Under the pieces are notes generated by a model. That model was not told where the DNA came from. It searched no databases and saw nothing but the letters and a program-made list of their open reading frames with translations. A stretch of DNA of 64,000 bases, from assembly GCA_022578965.1 (NCBI GenBank), contig MU400685.1:23762-87761 (forward strand), written 5' to 3'. This document shows, piece after piece, positions 11,145 through 22,227 of the stretch (its first letter is position 1; every line of letters begins with the position of its first letter). The position numbers and the translations under genes were made by a program. This DNA is from Xylaria sp. FL1777 (lineage: Eukaryota > Ascomycota > Sordariomycetes > Xylariales > Xylariaceae).

Positions 11145-13686
11145 TTATGATAAATCTATTTTCCCCTGTGTTTTCACAATCTCTCTCACGTTCTCCCATG
11201 AATTATCCACTAATACCACTCGCTTCTCCTTGTGCAGAAGATCTTTAAACTCTGCTGGGAGGACCTGCTCATCAAAACTGAAATTTGATTCGCTGTTCAA
11301 TGCAGACTCTACAGCCCCCGAGAATTTAGCCGGGTGGGCAGTCGACAAGGAGATGTGCTTCACATTCCCACCAGATCCAGCAATGGATCTTGTTGCCGCT
11401 GCAACGCCGACTGCTGTGTGCGGGTCTAGGACGTACTGTGTCCGACGATAACATGATCGGATGGTTTCGAGCGTCTCTGGATCACTCACTCGCTCACTTT
11501 CAAATATCATCCGACCCGCTTCCATTATATCCGAATGAACTGGCCCAAATCCGCCAGACCTTTTCAACGACTGGTACCATGCCGCGACTTCCTGCCCGGC
11601 TTGCTTCTTGTTAAACTGCTCATCCATCCCAACAGTCGAGGCAAAACCTATCTCAGTTAAAAAAAACAGAACTGCAGGACGGATGATAGCAGGGAAAACT
11701 CAAACCTTCTGCCAGGAACCACATCAGCCTTTCAAAGTTACTGGAAACCAAGATGTCCATGGCCGGGCTTAGAGTCTCTTTGCAGCCGTCTTTATGTAGG
11801 TGCACTTCATCAGCGCTTCCATTTACGGCTGGCTGTTTCTCATATCGACCAGTCTTCCAGAATCGGTCCAGAATATCGTTCCTACATCATATCGTATCAG
11901 CAATTTTGCATAAAACCCGAAGTATATGTCCGTATGACACTAGCACTACCGAAGGTGGCGGCAAGGCTTTGGCCTGGGGTTTTGAATTGTGAAGTTGAAT
12001 TCCTCTGGAAGCGGACAAGATCGCCTTGGTCTGAAACTCACTCATTTGTTGCCACTGCATGTTTGTTAAAGTAATGACACCAGCACTTGGGTGGGAGAGT
12101 ACAAACCAACTAATTTATCCACGGGCAATCCCATCTTAGTTGCGAGATAGCCTGCAAGAATATTTCCAAAGTTGCCGGTCGGTGTGACGAATCGGACCTT
12201 ATCCTCCACCTTGAACGAGGTGGATGTCCTCGCGAGTGAGAAGTAAGCATAGAAATAGTAGACTATCTGAGCAAGAATTCTCGAGAAGTTGATGGAGTTC
12301 ACAGCACCAAGTTTGAGTGCATCATTTGTGTCCGGGTCGCTGAAAAGCGCCTTCACGATATCCTGCAGATTCAACTGTCAGTTTACCGGGCCGGCCCGAC
12401 ATTGCAGTGCTGCTCCCCTTACCTGGCAATCGTCAAAGGTTCCAGCGACAGCGATGTTATGTACATTGGCGTCCAGGCACGTTGTCATCTGAGCCTCTTG
12501 GATCTGTAGAGCGGAATACTCGAGTTAGTTATGCCGGAGACGAATCAAGAGCAAACTCCATCTTGTTTAGTGACGGCTATGCACGGCAACTGTAATCGTG
12601 CACCAACCGCCTCTCCCCCGAGATGTCAGCATAGTGACAGGTATGACTTACGGGGCTGACGCGGTCTTTTGGATGTAGTATGAATACAGATACATCTTTC
12701 TTGCCTCTGAGGCCATAGATAGCGGCCGAACCAGTCTAGCATCCCGTTAGATACCCGGCCTGATGGGGAGTTGCATGTTGGAGCATATCTACATCACCGC
12801 TGGTAGCGCCAACTACTGTCAAATGGTGTCGGTCTATCTTCCAGTCAGTTCTCCCTTGTGTCGGTCTATCTTATCTAGGAGAAGGTGGAAGGGGTTGGGG
12901 TTGGGGTTGGTTCATATCACAAGAGCTCTCAGGCGCACGTAAAAGCTCACCCTTTCCCTCTTTCCCATGATTTTTCCGCACGAGAAAATATTCGAACAGG
13001 TTTCCCAAGAATTGCAAAGCGCCTAAGTGAACCCCGTAAGCTCTATACGACGGGACAACAGGGACAACGCGACGCACAGTCCTTGAACGAGTAGCTTGGG
13101 CCATGGAACAACTCGAGAAGAAACAAGTTGTTGTCTTGCAGGTGGACCAAGGGTGCGACATTGTCGGCTCTAAAGGTAGAATAGCTCCTCTCGATGATGG
13201 CTCTGAGGTCGCCGGGCGGGATTTCGTCAGCCGAGATGTACAGGCTGAAGATGCGGAAGGCTAGTTCAGGGTACGAGAGGTCTTTCCACTCTTGCTAGTA
13301 GAGCCAATTGTCAGCGGTCGGGCGTCGGGCGCGAGCAGGGGCGGCGACAATACCCAATTCTCTACGCGGGGGATCTGGTGCGGCAGAAACAGGCCGCCGT
13401 CTGCAGCAAGGCCCTTTAGGACAACGGTCTCGAAGGAAAGCTGGAGAAGCAGCGCGGTCAGCAGGGGAGTCGCGGTGATAAGCTGGGAGAGGACGTTGAT
13501 GTGGATGGATAGACCGTGCGGATGGGATATATATCAGCCAGCGAGCGAAATGAAATGAGTGGAGGAGACAGGCCTCGCCCTGCCCTGCCCTGCCCTGCCT
13601 TGCCTACGTACGCCATAGTCGCCGCCCCTCGTGGAGAGGTAGGTCTGGGACGGCGTGTGGTTCCGACTTGCTGTGTCCTGGTACAT
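11145..13686 (-). CDS. THR4: Threonine synthase, 11 exons
   Basis: PLP enzyme converting O-phosphohomoserine to threonine, the last step of threonine synthesis in the cytosol. Exons: 13612-13686, 13354-13440, 13078-13294, 12951-13022, 12793-12833, 12652-12735, 12423-12503, 12107-12362, 12042-12054, 11706-11881, 11145-11647. They sum to 1605 nt (534 aa), about the usual fungal length. The N-terminus has TYLSTRGGDYG. The PLP lysine is K125 in SYSFKD, followed by ALQFLGNLFEYFLVRKN, HHLTVVGATSGDTGSAA and VTPTGNFGNILAGYLA. The C-terminal part has NDILDRFW and STAHPAKF. All junctions are GT-AG. The start is the in-frame ATG at 13686, just ahead of conserved sequence; no upstream in-frame stop was seen in the 40 nt checked. 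Oddities: exon 9 is only 13 nt, yet it is needed to encode VATNE; the stop codon lies at the border of the AT-rich block, so the 3' UTR must be AT-rich DNA. The last ten residues are not clearly conserved. Confidence 0.93.
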
Positions 13687-16600
13687 GTCGATGCCGCCAC
13701 TGTATCTGTCGGTATCTATTCTTCGGTTCCTTGTTCGCCTGCTTGTCTGCTTGTCTGCTTGTCTGTTCGCCTGTTCCTTGCCGTTATTGGTTTTCCGGTG
13801 TTTCGTCTATAATTGGTGTCTATAATCGGGGTGATAAAAGACGAGTTTATTATTAAAAACTTCGGCATGTATTTTCGACCCCTCCGACAACTCGCTTTCG
13901 GCGAGGTAAAAGCTTAATTAATTGAGTCCTCAAGCTCCTATATCGGCTACCCATCCGGAAGATCAATCACCCGGCCGAGAGTAGCGTCAGGATGGCTTGT
14001 ACCACCTGTACCTCTGTTGTCACCTCAATCGACCTGCTTTTCCTTGTTAGCCGTGAAGCCCAGACAATACAATAGCATATAAGTATACACACATATTTAA
14101 TAGTACATAGATTATAATTGGCCGTCCACCATGTATATTCACGTGTCGATACCTACCTACGAAGTTGTTCAAATCTACTCTTTGAACCACGATAGTCCAC
14201 CTATTCCCTCGGACTTTGTGTGTTTCCCGTACTCCATGTGGGACTGTCAACGGAATGCTGCCGATATCCGCTTGACGATGGCGGCTTGTGGGTATCATTT
14301 GGTGTGGCTCACTTACTTCTCTCTGCTACGTTGGCGAGACCACGAGCCAGCGGGAGAGCCTGAGATCAGCACTATGGGAGGAATCATTGCCAAAATCTCG
14401 CCTAACCTTACTGTCCACACTTGAGGCCGTAACTCCTATTTCACCCAGTGGCATAGCCAGGCAAACTTGTCTCTAGCAATAGAGCGCGACTATCCTGCGC
14501 TCCATATGGCATTGCTATTATGATTCGTTTTCTCCCAACCTTTGCGGGGGGTGTATTAGTTAGTAACTAACTAGTAAATTATTATCGGCTAGTTAATGTG
14601 ATAGTAGTATTATGTGGCACCCTCCACATATAGTCTAGATTGCGCGTTTTCATTGTCTTGGAGGCATCGTTGATCCTATCGAGCTCGTCAGTTGGGTATA
14701 CGGGTGCGTTACCTATGGGCCTTATAAACAACGAGTCAGATCCCTAGCCCCTCGGAGTCTCATTATTTCACTACATGGTAGTTGCCGTGGTTTTCAGCCT
14801 ACCGCCAACCTTCATCCAGCAGAGATGAAGAAACTATTTCCTATTATCTCCCTGCCGCCCGACCTATAAATCATCCGCTTGGATGGCTGCACACGCTGTT
14901 CCCTTCCTCCACTAGAAACGAGCTTCATCCATGAGATGTCAGTCCACTGATACAATACAAACCCCCCCCCCCCCCTATCTCTTTTCCTCTTTTCCTCTTT
15001 TCCTCTTTTCCTCTTTTCCTCTTTCTAGCTGTTGCTCATGTGTGCTTGTCTTACGTCTTCATCGAGTTTAGCTCACTAGTAGCCACGAAGTTATTATATG
15101 ATTCTCATCGAGATCCTAAGTGGCAAATACTTCTAAGGGCCACCGGTGGCCAGCTTGGGCTATGTCAGCGCGCGTCTACTCTGTGGAGCATTAATGTTGT
15201 TACCAGAGTAATGAGTTGTACTTATATTTACAGTGTTACATATATGCTCTTCGTAATCCATGTCCAACGTGTGGGAGAATATATCTTACATGGACTATGT
15301 AATTGTGTAGGGTATAAATACACCCGATCCCATACTGGGGAATGTATGGCCACAAAAAGCATATAAAGCCTGGCGCATATATGTAGTGGATGATAAGTAG
15401 GGCTTAGTACAGTGGTGTGTAATGGTCATTACCAAGCAGTTTTCACGCCTGAGCAAATCTGAGTATATCTAACCGCAGATGGGCTGCAATTCAACTAATA
15501 TCAACTCAATACTCGAGTACTCTAAAATACTTGGTGGTCCAGATTAACTAATCAAGAGCCAGTAGCCTTTAGGATCCCCTTAGCTGTGCTATGCCTCGGA
15601 CATCCGGAACAACTTAAAAATAGAGGGCAGAATATTCACTAATCTAACTATGCTGGCGGATCTGACCTTGTGCATGTACAATCCGCACTAATGTGCTCCT
15701 TTCCTTATACTATTGATCCAGAATCCTATATGGTCGACGTAGGTTTGCTTACCTGGAGTGATGAATCGTTCCGTGTCCATGCTCGACTTAAATATGAAGT
15801 CTATTCATCTGGTTTGCTGTTTGTACACCTTTAGGGCTGCATGTTGTCCATGTTATATGCCCCGTGTGTATAATTCAACCCTTATCTGGTACTCAACATT
15901 AAAACCTAGCAATACCAACCTAGCGGCAACCCAGCAGCAACCCGACACGAAGAATAAAACACCCGCCCTCTACCCCCTATCTCCCCAAAAGGCACGGATA
16001 ACAAAATGAATAAATATTCCAAAAAGGCTCCGTGTAGTGTCATCGCGAAGCCTAACATGTTATACCGGAAAGCAACACCAATGTTGCTCAACCCTACCCG
16101 GGAGAGAATCAGTGACTCAGACAAACCTGGGCTTATCAAATAACATAATTTGATGAAGTTAAGATGAAATATAACTTCAAGTTTATTGTTAGCATAAAAA
16201 GGTATTTGCTCTTATTTCGCATAGGCTATTTGAAATGATTGTAGATAAGTGCTCGTTGTTTAAGAGAATTCAATATTGTAGGGCAGGAGTTGTTTACTAA
16301 GCCCTGAATTGTTTTGTTTAAGTGAGTCACTGGAGAGAATCGGACGACGAACCACCAAGGCTATATTGTTCACCCATGAATACTTCTTCATCCAACCAGG
16401 CAACAATTAACTCGCTCATCTGCCGTATCAAGCCGGCTCAAATAGAACACAAACCAACGTGACACTCACTGAAGTCACGCAAGGAGTTGAGCTCCAACGA
16501 CCTACACTCAACATATTTATAGAAAACGAGAACTTTGTGGCCCTGCATGGAGAGCGTGTGATGACCAAGCAAAGAGGCTAGTAACACCGATAGGGAGCGA

Positions 16601-17062
16601 CATTGCAAACACACTACTAGCATTACCACTGCAAGGTAATACAGCGTAGCCTCGGAGCCTGGCATGTACACCTGCGCCAAATTCATGATCTGCTTGTTTA
16701 CAACACCCCATTACCTAACCAAAACATACACTGATCATCGTTGTTGACCATTGAACCCGACTATCCATGCCGCTGTGATACAAAGAGGGCATTGTATATT
16801 TGGTGATCATTCGATAATACAACATACCACTACATTCGAGTTTAACCTGGACACTTGTGCTACTCACTCGCAGAAACACAGAACCCGGCGTAACGAAGTC
16901 GAAAGCTAGCGAAATGTTTTAAAACGATTTGTTTAACTACGGGCCTTATCGAGAAACCCACCCACGCCGGAGCCACCATGAATGTTGTATTGTACACTCT
17001 AGACAAACATTACTTGACGTGACTAATGAACAATGTACAATTCTTCCAAAGCAGAAAGCCCC
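13687..17062. other. Intergenic region between THR4 and KGD2, no gene recognised
   Basis: About 3.4 kb of moderate base composition. The left part is the THR4 upstream region, with an 8-bp TGCTTGTC repeat at about 13740-13775. A poly-C run lies near 14960-14976, followed by about six copies of an 8-bp TTTTCCTC unit (about 14978-15026). The frames of 60-108 codons here match no family I recognise, and none combines with splice sites into a longer product. It may hold non-coding RNA or a decayed gene. I see no tRNA or 5S rRNA in it. Confidence 0.5.
14960..15027. repeat. Poly-C run plus TTTTCCTC microsatellite
   Basis: A run of roughly 15 C residues is followed within about 10 bases by a tandem array of an 8-bp pyrimidine unit (TTTTCCTC, about six copies). 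It sits in the gene-poor THR4-KGD2 interval, so any regulatory role is unknown. Confidence 0.85.
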
Positions 17063-18507
17063 CTATAGGAGCATTTTACGAGGATCTTCAATATACTCCT
17101 TAATCTTAACCAAGAACTGCACTGATTCCCGGCCGTCTAGGAGGCGGTGATCGTAGGTTAGGGCGAGATACATCATGGGTCGAACCTCGACTTTGCCGTT
17201 GACTACGACGGCCCTGTCCTTTATGGCGTGGATGCCAAGCACAGCGGTCTGGGGTAAGTTGATAATGGGCGTGCCCATAAGCGAGCCGAAGACACCTCCG
17301 TTACTTATGGTGAATGAACCGCCGGCCATATCCTCGATGGTGAGTTTCCCGTCTCGAGCCTGCCATCATTAGGTCAATAATGAGATATCGCGGACGTGAC
17401 AGAGTTGCCCGTCACCCGAATACTAGATAACACGCACCTTCTTGCCCATGTCGGCAATGGCCTTTTCGATGCTAACTAGGTCCATGGACTCGGCATTACG
17501 GACAACAGGTGTAACTAGACCCTTCTCGGTGGCTACAGCTACCGAGATGTCAACGTAGTCCCTGTAAACAATAGTATCGCCACCATTCTCGCCCTCAATG
17601 GATGCATTGACTGTGGGGATATCACGCATGGCCAGAACAGCGGCGCGCGCAAAAGCGGACATATAGCCGAGCTTAACACCCGTCTTTTGGAGTATCTCAT
17701 CCTTGTACAGCTTGCGGAACTCTATCAAAGAGGACATATCGACTTCGTTGAATGTGGTTAGCGACGCAGCGGTGTTCTGAGACTGCTTCAGGCGCTCGGC
17801 AATGCGCAGACGCATGCGGTTCATCTTGACGCGTCGCTCTTCGCGGCTCCCGAGGGTGGGACCGGCAGAAGTCGAGGTATCCTTAGGAGGCTGCGATGGT
17901 TTGGGAGCAGACTCCTTCTTGGGCGCGGAAGGGGGGGAGGTCGTGGAGGACGGTTCTGGCTGGGATTCTTGCCTGGGTTGAGGTTTGCTTCCCTGGTCAG
18001 CAGGCGTGGGTTCGGGCTCGGGAGAAGCATCCGCTTTCTTAGGGGCGTCCTTCGACTCGGTCTTGTCACCGCCCGCGGCGCTGGGCTCGATTTTGGCAAT
18101 CTCCTGGTCCACGAGAACGGTGTCCTCCTCGTTGGCAAGCAACTCTTTCAGAATACCAGCCTCAGGCGCATTGACAGCTACATCGATCTAAAGCAAAGGA
18201 GCAGCGTAGGAGTCAGTCGGCGGCGGGCAGGCGTGTGTGGCAGCAGGGGGTGTTGGAGGAACATTACCTTGTCAGTCTCGATGGTGGCGATCTCCTCGTC
18301 TAGCTCGACGTAGTCACCGACCTGCTTGTTCCACTGCTTCAGGGTGCCCTCGGTGATGGACTCGGCCATCTGAGGAACCTTGACAATCGTGTGGGCGTAC
18401 GTGCGGACCTGGGCCATGAGGACGGGCAGAGGAAGCTGGCTCCGGAGCGGCTGGTGCATGGGCTGGCGCAGGATGCGCGCAGCCGTGAGAAGGCGTCTCG
18501 ACATCAT
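17063..18507 (-). CDS. KGD2: Dihydrolipoyl succinyltransferase, E2 of 2-oxoglutarate dehydrogenase
   Basis: Mitochondrial TCA-cycle enzyme that moves the succinyl group from lipoamide to CoA. Exons: 18268-18507, 17438-18187, 17063-17359 (introns of 80 and 78 bp, GT-AG), giving 428 aa, the usual length. Residues 1-36 are Arg-rich without acidic residues and look like a mitochondrial presequence. The lipoyl domain begins at about residue 39 ([17 protein letters not shown]). The lipoyl lysine is K80 in IETDK and is the last codon of exon 1. A Pro/Glu/Ser/Lys-rich linker covers about 110-185, with no peripheral subunit-binding domain, as usual for KGD2/DLST. The catalytic core ends with DHRLLDG, giving His401 and Asp405. 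The start chosen is the MMSRRLL methionine at 18507; an in-frame ATG at 18630 would add 41 residues. An E-box lies about 146 bp upstream. Confidence 0.95.
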
Positions 18508-18652
18508 CTTGAAAGCGGGATGCGGGAACAGCCGCAATGGGCGGTCGACGATGACTCGGCGGGAAGCGCAGGCGGAAAAGGGCAGGCGGGAAGGGTAAGC
18601 GAGCGTGGACGTGCGACGGGGAAACAGCAACGCTGGTCAGAGGGGGACAGCG

Positions 18653-18658
18653 CACGTG
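18653..18658. promoter_or_regulatory. CACGTG E-box upstream of KGD2
   Basis: Perfect palindromic CACGTG, about 146 bp upstream of the chosen KGD2 start. In fungi this is the core site for bHLH factors (Cbf1-, Pho4/NUC-1- or SREBP-like). Function here is inferred only from position. Confidence 0.35.
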
Positions 18659-18954
18659 TCTGGTGTTAGTGTTGGGGTTGGGATGGTGTTCTGGTGTTTG
18701 GCGGGCCACGAGAGGGATTATTTATTTTTGCTCTTCCCTGCTTTCTATATCATGGACACACGGCCGCGGAGAGGGACCGTGACGAGTGCGGCAACAGCAG
18801 CTCTACCAGCGGGTCGCGACTAGAGGTGCAGCCTGCAATCCTGTGCGGTGCTATTCGCTGCAGAAGGCGAAGTTGAGAGTTGTTGAAGTATGAAGAAGGG
18901 AGAGAAGGATGGAGACAGCGAAGCACTTGGAGAGCGAGGCTATTACGTTGGAAC

Positions 18955-19015
18955 GTGGAAACGGGAAACAGGAAGCAGGAAGCAGGAAACAGGAAACGGG
19001 AAACCTGGAAACGAC
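18955..19015. repeat. Heptanucleotide minisatellite (GGAAACA/GGAAGCA) upstream of KGD2
   Basis: About seven copies of a 7-bp unit alternating GGAAACA, GGAAGCA and GGAAACG. It lies about 450-510 bp upstream of the KGD2 start codon. The pure purine/pyrimidine strand bias could make it a promoter element or just slippage DNA. Confidence 0.8.
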
Positions 19016-19179
19016 GGCTTTGGATTGGTTGTCTCTCTGAGATACCGCAGATTCTCGGCAAGCGCTCTTTTTTTTCTTGCCTTAGTCTCGGCCTCCCTGG
19101 GTCCAGCTAAGCCATGACGGAGGGAGAGAGTTCCGGCTGTTGTTTACCGAATTTACCCGTCGTCATACTTACACCAGCG

Positions 19180-19250
19180 ACCTACGTACCTACCTACCCA
19201 TGTACCTACCTAGGTAGGTTACCTAAGTAGGTAGGTATGTACGTGGATTG
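19180..19250. repeat. TACCTACCTAGGTAGG palindromic array
   Basis: A cluster of TACC/GGTA tetramers built around the self-complementary core ACCTAGGT, with a left arm of TACC repeats and a right arm of GGTA repeats. The same kind of sequence recurs at about 19985, 22563, 23885, 28960-29400, 34320-34430 and 34550-34620 in this island. Confidence 0.8.
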
Positions 19251-19754
19251 TCGCCGAGTGCGGCCAGGAGGTCTGCAGCTGGCGTCGACTGTCCGCGCGC
19301 TAGCCTTGTTCACGCTGCGATAACTACGAATCTAACCTGAGCCACGCCGCTTTTAGCCTGAGCATAGCCAAGCCCGCTTGCGCTAGACTGGACCGTAGGA
19401 CAGTAGCAGAAATAAAAACGGTTCAAGTCACAGTTTAAGTTTATCGTGAAACGGATTTCTAGTAGGGTAAGTCCAAAGTGAATAGATACATGGAAGCCGG
19501 AGAAGATCTGGCGGGAAATCGGAACCGGCCTCCGGCCTTTGTCCCCATGCCCTTCGATCCGCGTAGTGGTAAGAAGATGATGCGCAATAAGTAGGTAGGA
19601 ATAGACAGAGGGAGAGGGAGAGGGATATCAAATTTCTTCTTTACATCATTAGGCCAGCTAACGAGTGCAATGAAAAAAGGAATGTTTGCCCGTGAGCCTG
19701 CCAGAAGCAAGTATTAGTAGAATCATGAAGAATTGACCTAAAAAGGAAATCTGG

Positions 19755-19760
19755 AAAAAA
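19755..19760 (-). terminator. RNA polymerase III T-run terminator
   Basis: Six consecutive T on the minus strand, two bases after the tRNA discriminator base. This is the expected Pol III stop. Confidence 0.75.
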
Positions 19761-19762
19761 TT

Positions 19763-19840
19763 TGGGCATGGCCGGATTTGAACCGACGCCCCGGTTGCCA
19801 TGTAATGAGATACCGGTTGCTACCATTACACCACATGCCT
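19763..19840 (-). tRNA. tRNA gene with apparent 9-nt intron, tentatively tRNA-Glu (CTC)
   Basis: Minus strand. The internal A box TGGTGTAATGG and B box GGTTCAAATCC both fit Pol III consensus, and a T6 terminator follows. The acceptor stem has six pairs (GGCATG with CATGCC) but the first pair is A-C. The T arm GTCGG/CCGGC pairs fully and bases 8-9 are TG. The anticodon stem CCGGT/ACCGG encloses 16 nt. A 7-nt loop plus a 9-nt intron after position 37 gives T33 and anticodon CTC (Glu). The D stem is weak. Identity therefore rests on intron placement and is uncertain. The A1-C72 mismatch may mean a G-to-A mutated, poorly functional copy. Confidence 0.65.
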
Positions 19841-20389
19841 ATCAAGTTTAGCGCTATTACCTCAAAATAAATGTATAACTACACACAGTATTCTCTTTAC
19901 ACAATACGGGCGTCCCACCGAGCTTGAGTAAAAGCGGCGAGGGGGCTAAACCTAATTCGGGTGTACTTCAAACAGCTGGAAAACCTACTACCTAGGTAGC
20001 CTTACTGAGCCAGGCTTTGTAGTTGGAAATGAGCCAATGATCAATGGCCAATTGTAAATTTATGGACCTGTCTCAGCACCACCCCCCCCAAAACGTCCGC
20101 CTCTCAAGTTCGACTTGGCCAAGCTCTGCCCCGAGTAGAGCCCGAATATAGCTTCAACAGACGACGCCTCTGGCCCTCTCCGCTCGCCATCTCGACAACC
20201 CTCTCCATCTCCGCTCCCCGTCTCGCCCGGCCTACTCTCTGCTACGGTCGGAATTCCCAAGGGATCCCGTCTGCGGGGTGCATGACCGTCACTTGATACG
20301 CGCTTGCTTCAACACCGTCGTGCCCCCATAACACCGTACCCCCACGATCCCTACCGAGAGCCACGAGGGGAAAGAAAAAACCACTCACC
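19841..20389. other. Intergenic region between the tRNA and NDUFB9
   Basis: Holds the upstream region of the + strand NDUFB9-like gene. A short TACCTAGGTA palindrome lies near 19985, and two CCAAT motifs (ggccaatt, gagccaatg) at about 20030-20052 could be HAP/CBF sites roughly 340 bp before the start codon. No gene was recognised. Confidence 0.5.
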
Positions 20390-21020
20390 ATGTCGAATCG
20401 ACGAGCCGCATTGTGAGTCAATTGACTCCGCATCTACCCGTCGTGACCAGTGCAGTCTGACCCAGTTCATTCATTGCCGCCTATAGGTCGCTCTACCGGC
20501 GTTCCTTAAAGCTCGCTCTCGACTGGGCCGTCCACCGACACCTGTGGCGTGGCCAGGCCCTCTATATCCGATCGCTCTTCGAGGCGAACCGCAATATCGG
20601 AGATGTCAAGAAGCAGAGGGTGAGTTTGTACCTGCTGTTGCACGCGCGTGTGACCGCACATTCAATGGGCTCGGCGAAGAGTGGCGGCTGACCATGATAT
20701 TCCCCACGAACCAGGCGTTGCTGAGCGAGACCGAGAAGCTGCTCGAGACATGGAAGCACCCTGATCCTCACTGCTATCCGACTGCTCCTGGAGGTATGCT
20801 ATTAACAAGCCCTCCCCTGGTCCCCGGGTTGACGAAAAGGGCGAGAGGTTCCTAACTGACATGCCATTTTTCTAGGTTCCAAATTTGAGAGAAACCTCCC
20901 TGCACCTAACACAGCTCGTAAGTTCCTTTCTGAAGAGCCAGCTATTTGTCCAGCTCGAGGAATCCGCGGTAGCGCTAACTAATGCGATCGATCACAGCTC
21001 CGCCACCACTAAAATTCTAG
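20390..21020 (+). CDS. NDUFB9: LYR-motif subunit of mitochondrial complex I (NDUFB9/B22-like)
   Basis: Accessory subunit of NADH:ubiquinone oxidoreductase in the mitochondrial inner membrane. Exons: 20390-20412, 20487-20619, 20715-20793, 20876-20917, 20998-21020, totalling 300 nt (99 aa), with all junctions GT-AG. The LYR motif lies at residues 9-11 and is split off from the start by the first intron (ALSLYRRSLKLALDW). It is followed by RFEAN-type sequence (SLFEANRNIGD), then WKHPDPHCYPTAPGGSKFERN, which matches the human NDUFB9 pattern of a HPQPY...P.SPGG..YER segment. The C-terminus is proline-rich (PPPPLKF) and the protein is shorter than the animal form. No presequence is visible, as is usual for LYR subunits. 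The four small introns hide the gene from simple reading-frame scans. Confidence 0.85.
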
Positions 21021-21568
21021 ACGGACGATAAATCCCTAGAGACACAAACCTACATCAATTTGTATATAGACCTTATAATCTGCGCATAGAATCAAAAAAA
21101 GTTGTCACCAGTTGCACTACCGTCTGGTGGCTCGCCTCAACACAACGTAGGCGTTTTATCTAGCATATTTCAGACCTCTCCCTATTGGGCTAACCTTGTT
21201 GCAATTGCAAAGATGGTGTTGAATTAATTTAAGTTGCCATGTACATACGCCACATGTTGATTGTTTCCCTGTAATATCAAAACAGCCCCATGATTTAACA
21301 CCAATCATATTAATCCGCAAGACTGTTACCAACTAGATGTTAAGTACCTGTTGCCGAAACGCAATAACTTGTCACTAGATTGTAAAAACCCATGGAGATT
21401 ATTTAGAATTTTGTTCTCAATTGTGCTCATTCGTATCCATGTACCAATGGATTATGTGTAATGTACAACCCGTACGCATGAAAAAGCAAAACCGTGCCCG
21501 ACCGTGACCCCGTGGTTCATGAAACGTCCCAAACGACCAACCAGAAAACAGAAATCAACGCACACCCA
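21021..21568. other. Convergent intergenic region NDUFB9-H2A
   Basis: About 550 bp holding the 3' ends of the + strand NDUFB9 gene and the - strand H2A gene. AT-leaning with no coding signal recognised. Confidence 0.5.

Positions 21569-22227
<659 letters not shown>

Noticed and set aside
13458..13700. 80-codon minus-strand frame upstream of THR4 exon 2
   Set aside because: It overlaps exon 1 and intron 1 of THR4 in a different frame. The THR4 model with a 171-bp intron explains the conserved residues.
14131..14424. 97-codon + strand frame in the THR4-KGD2 gap
   Set aside because: No family resemblance; overlapping frames of similar length on both strands suggest chance.
17821..18313. Long frames overlapping KGD2 on both strands
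   Set aside because: They are shadows of the Pro/Glu/Lys-rich linker of KGD2 in other frames and lack motifs.
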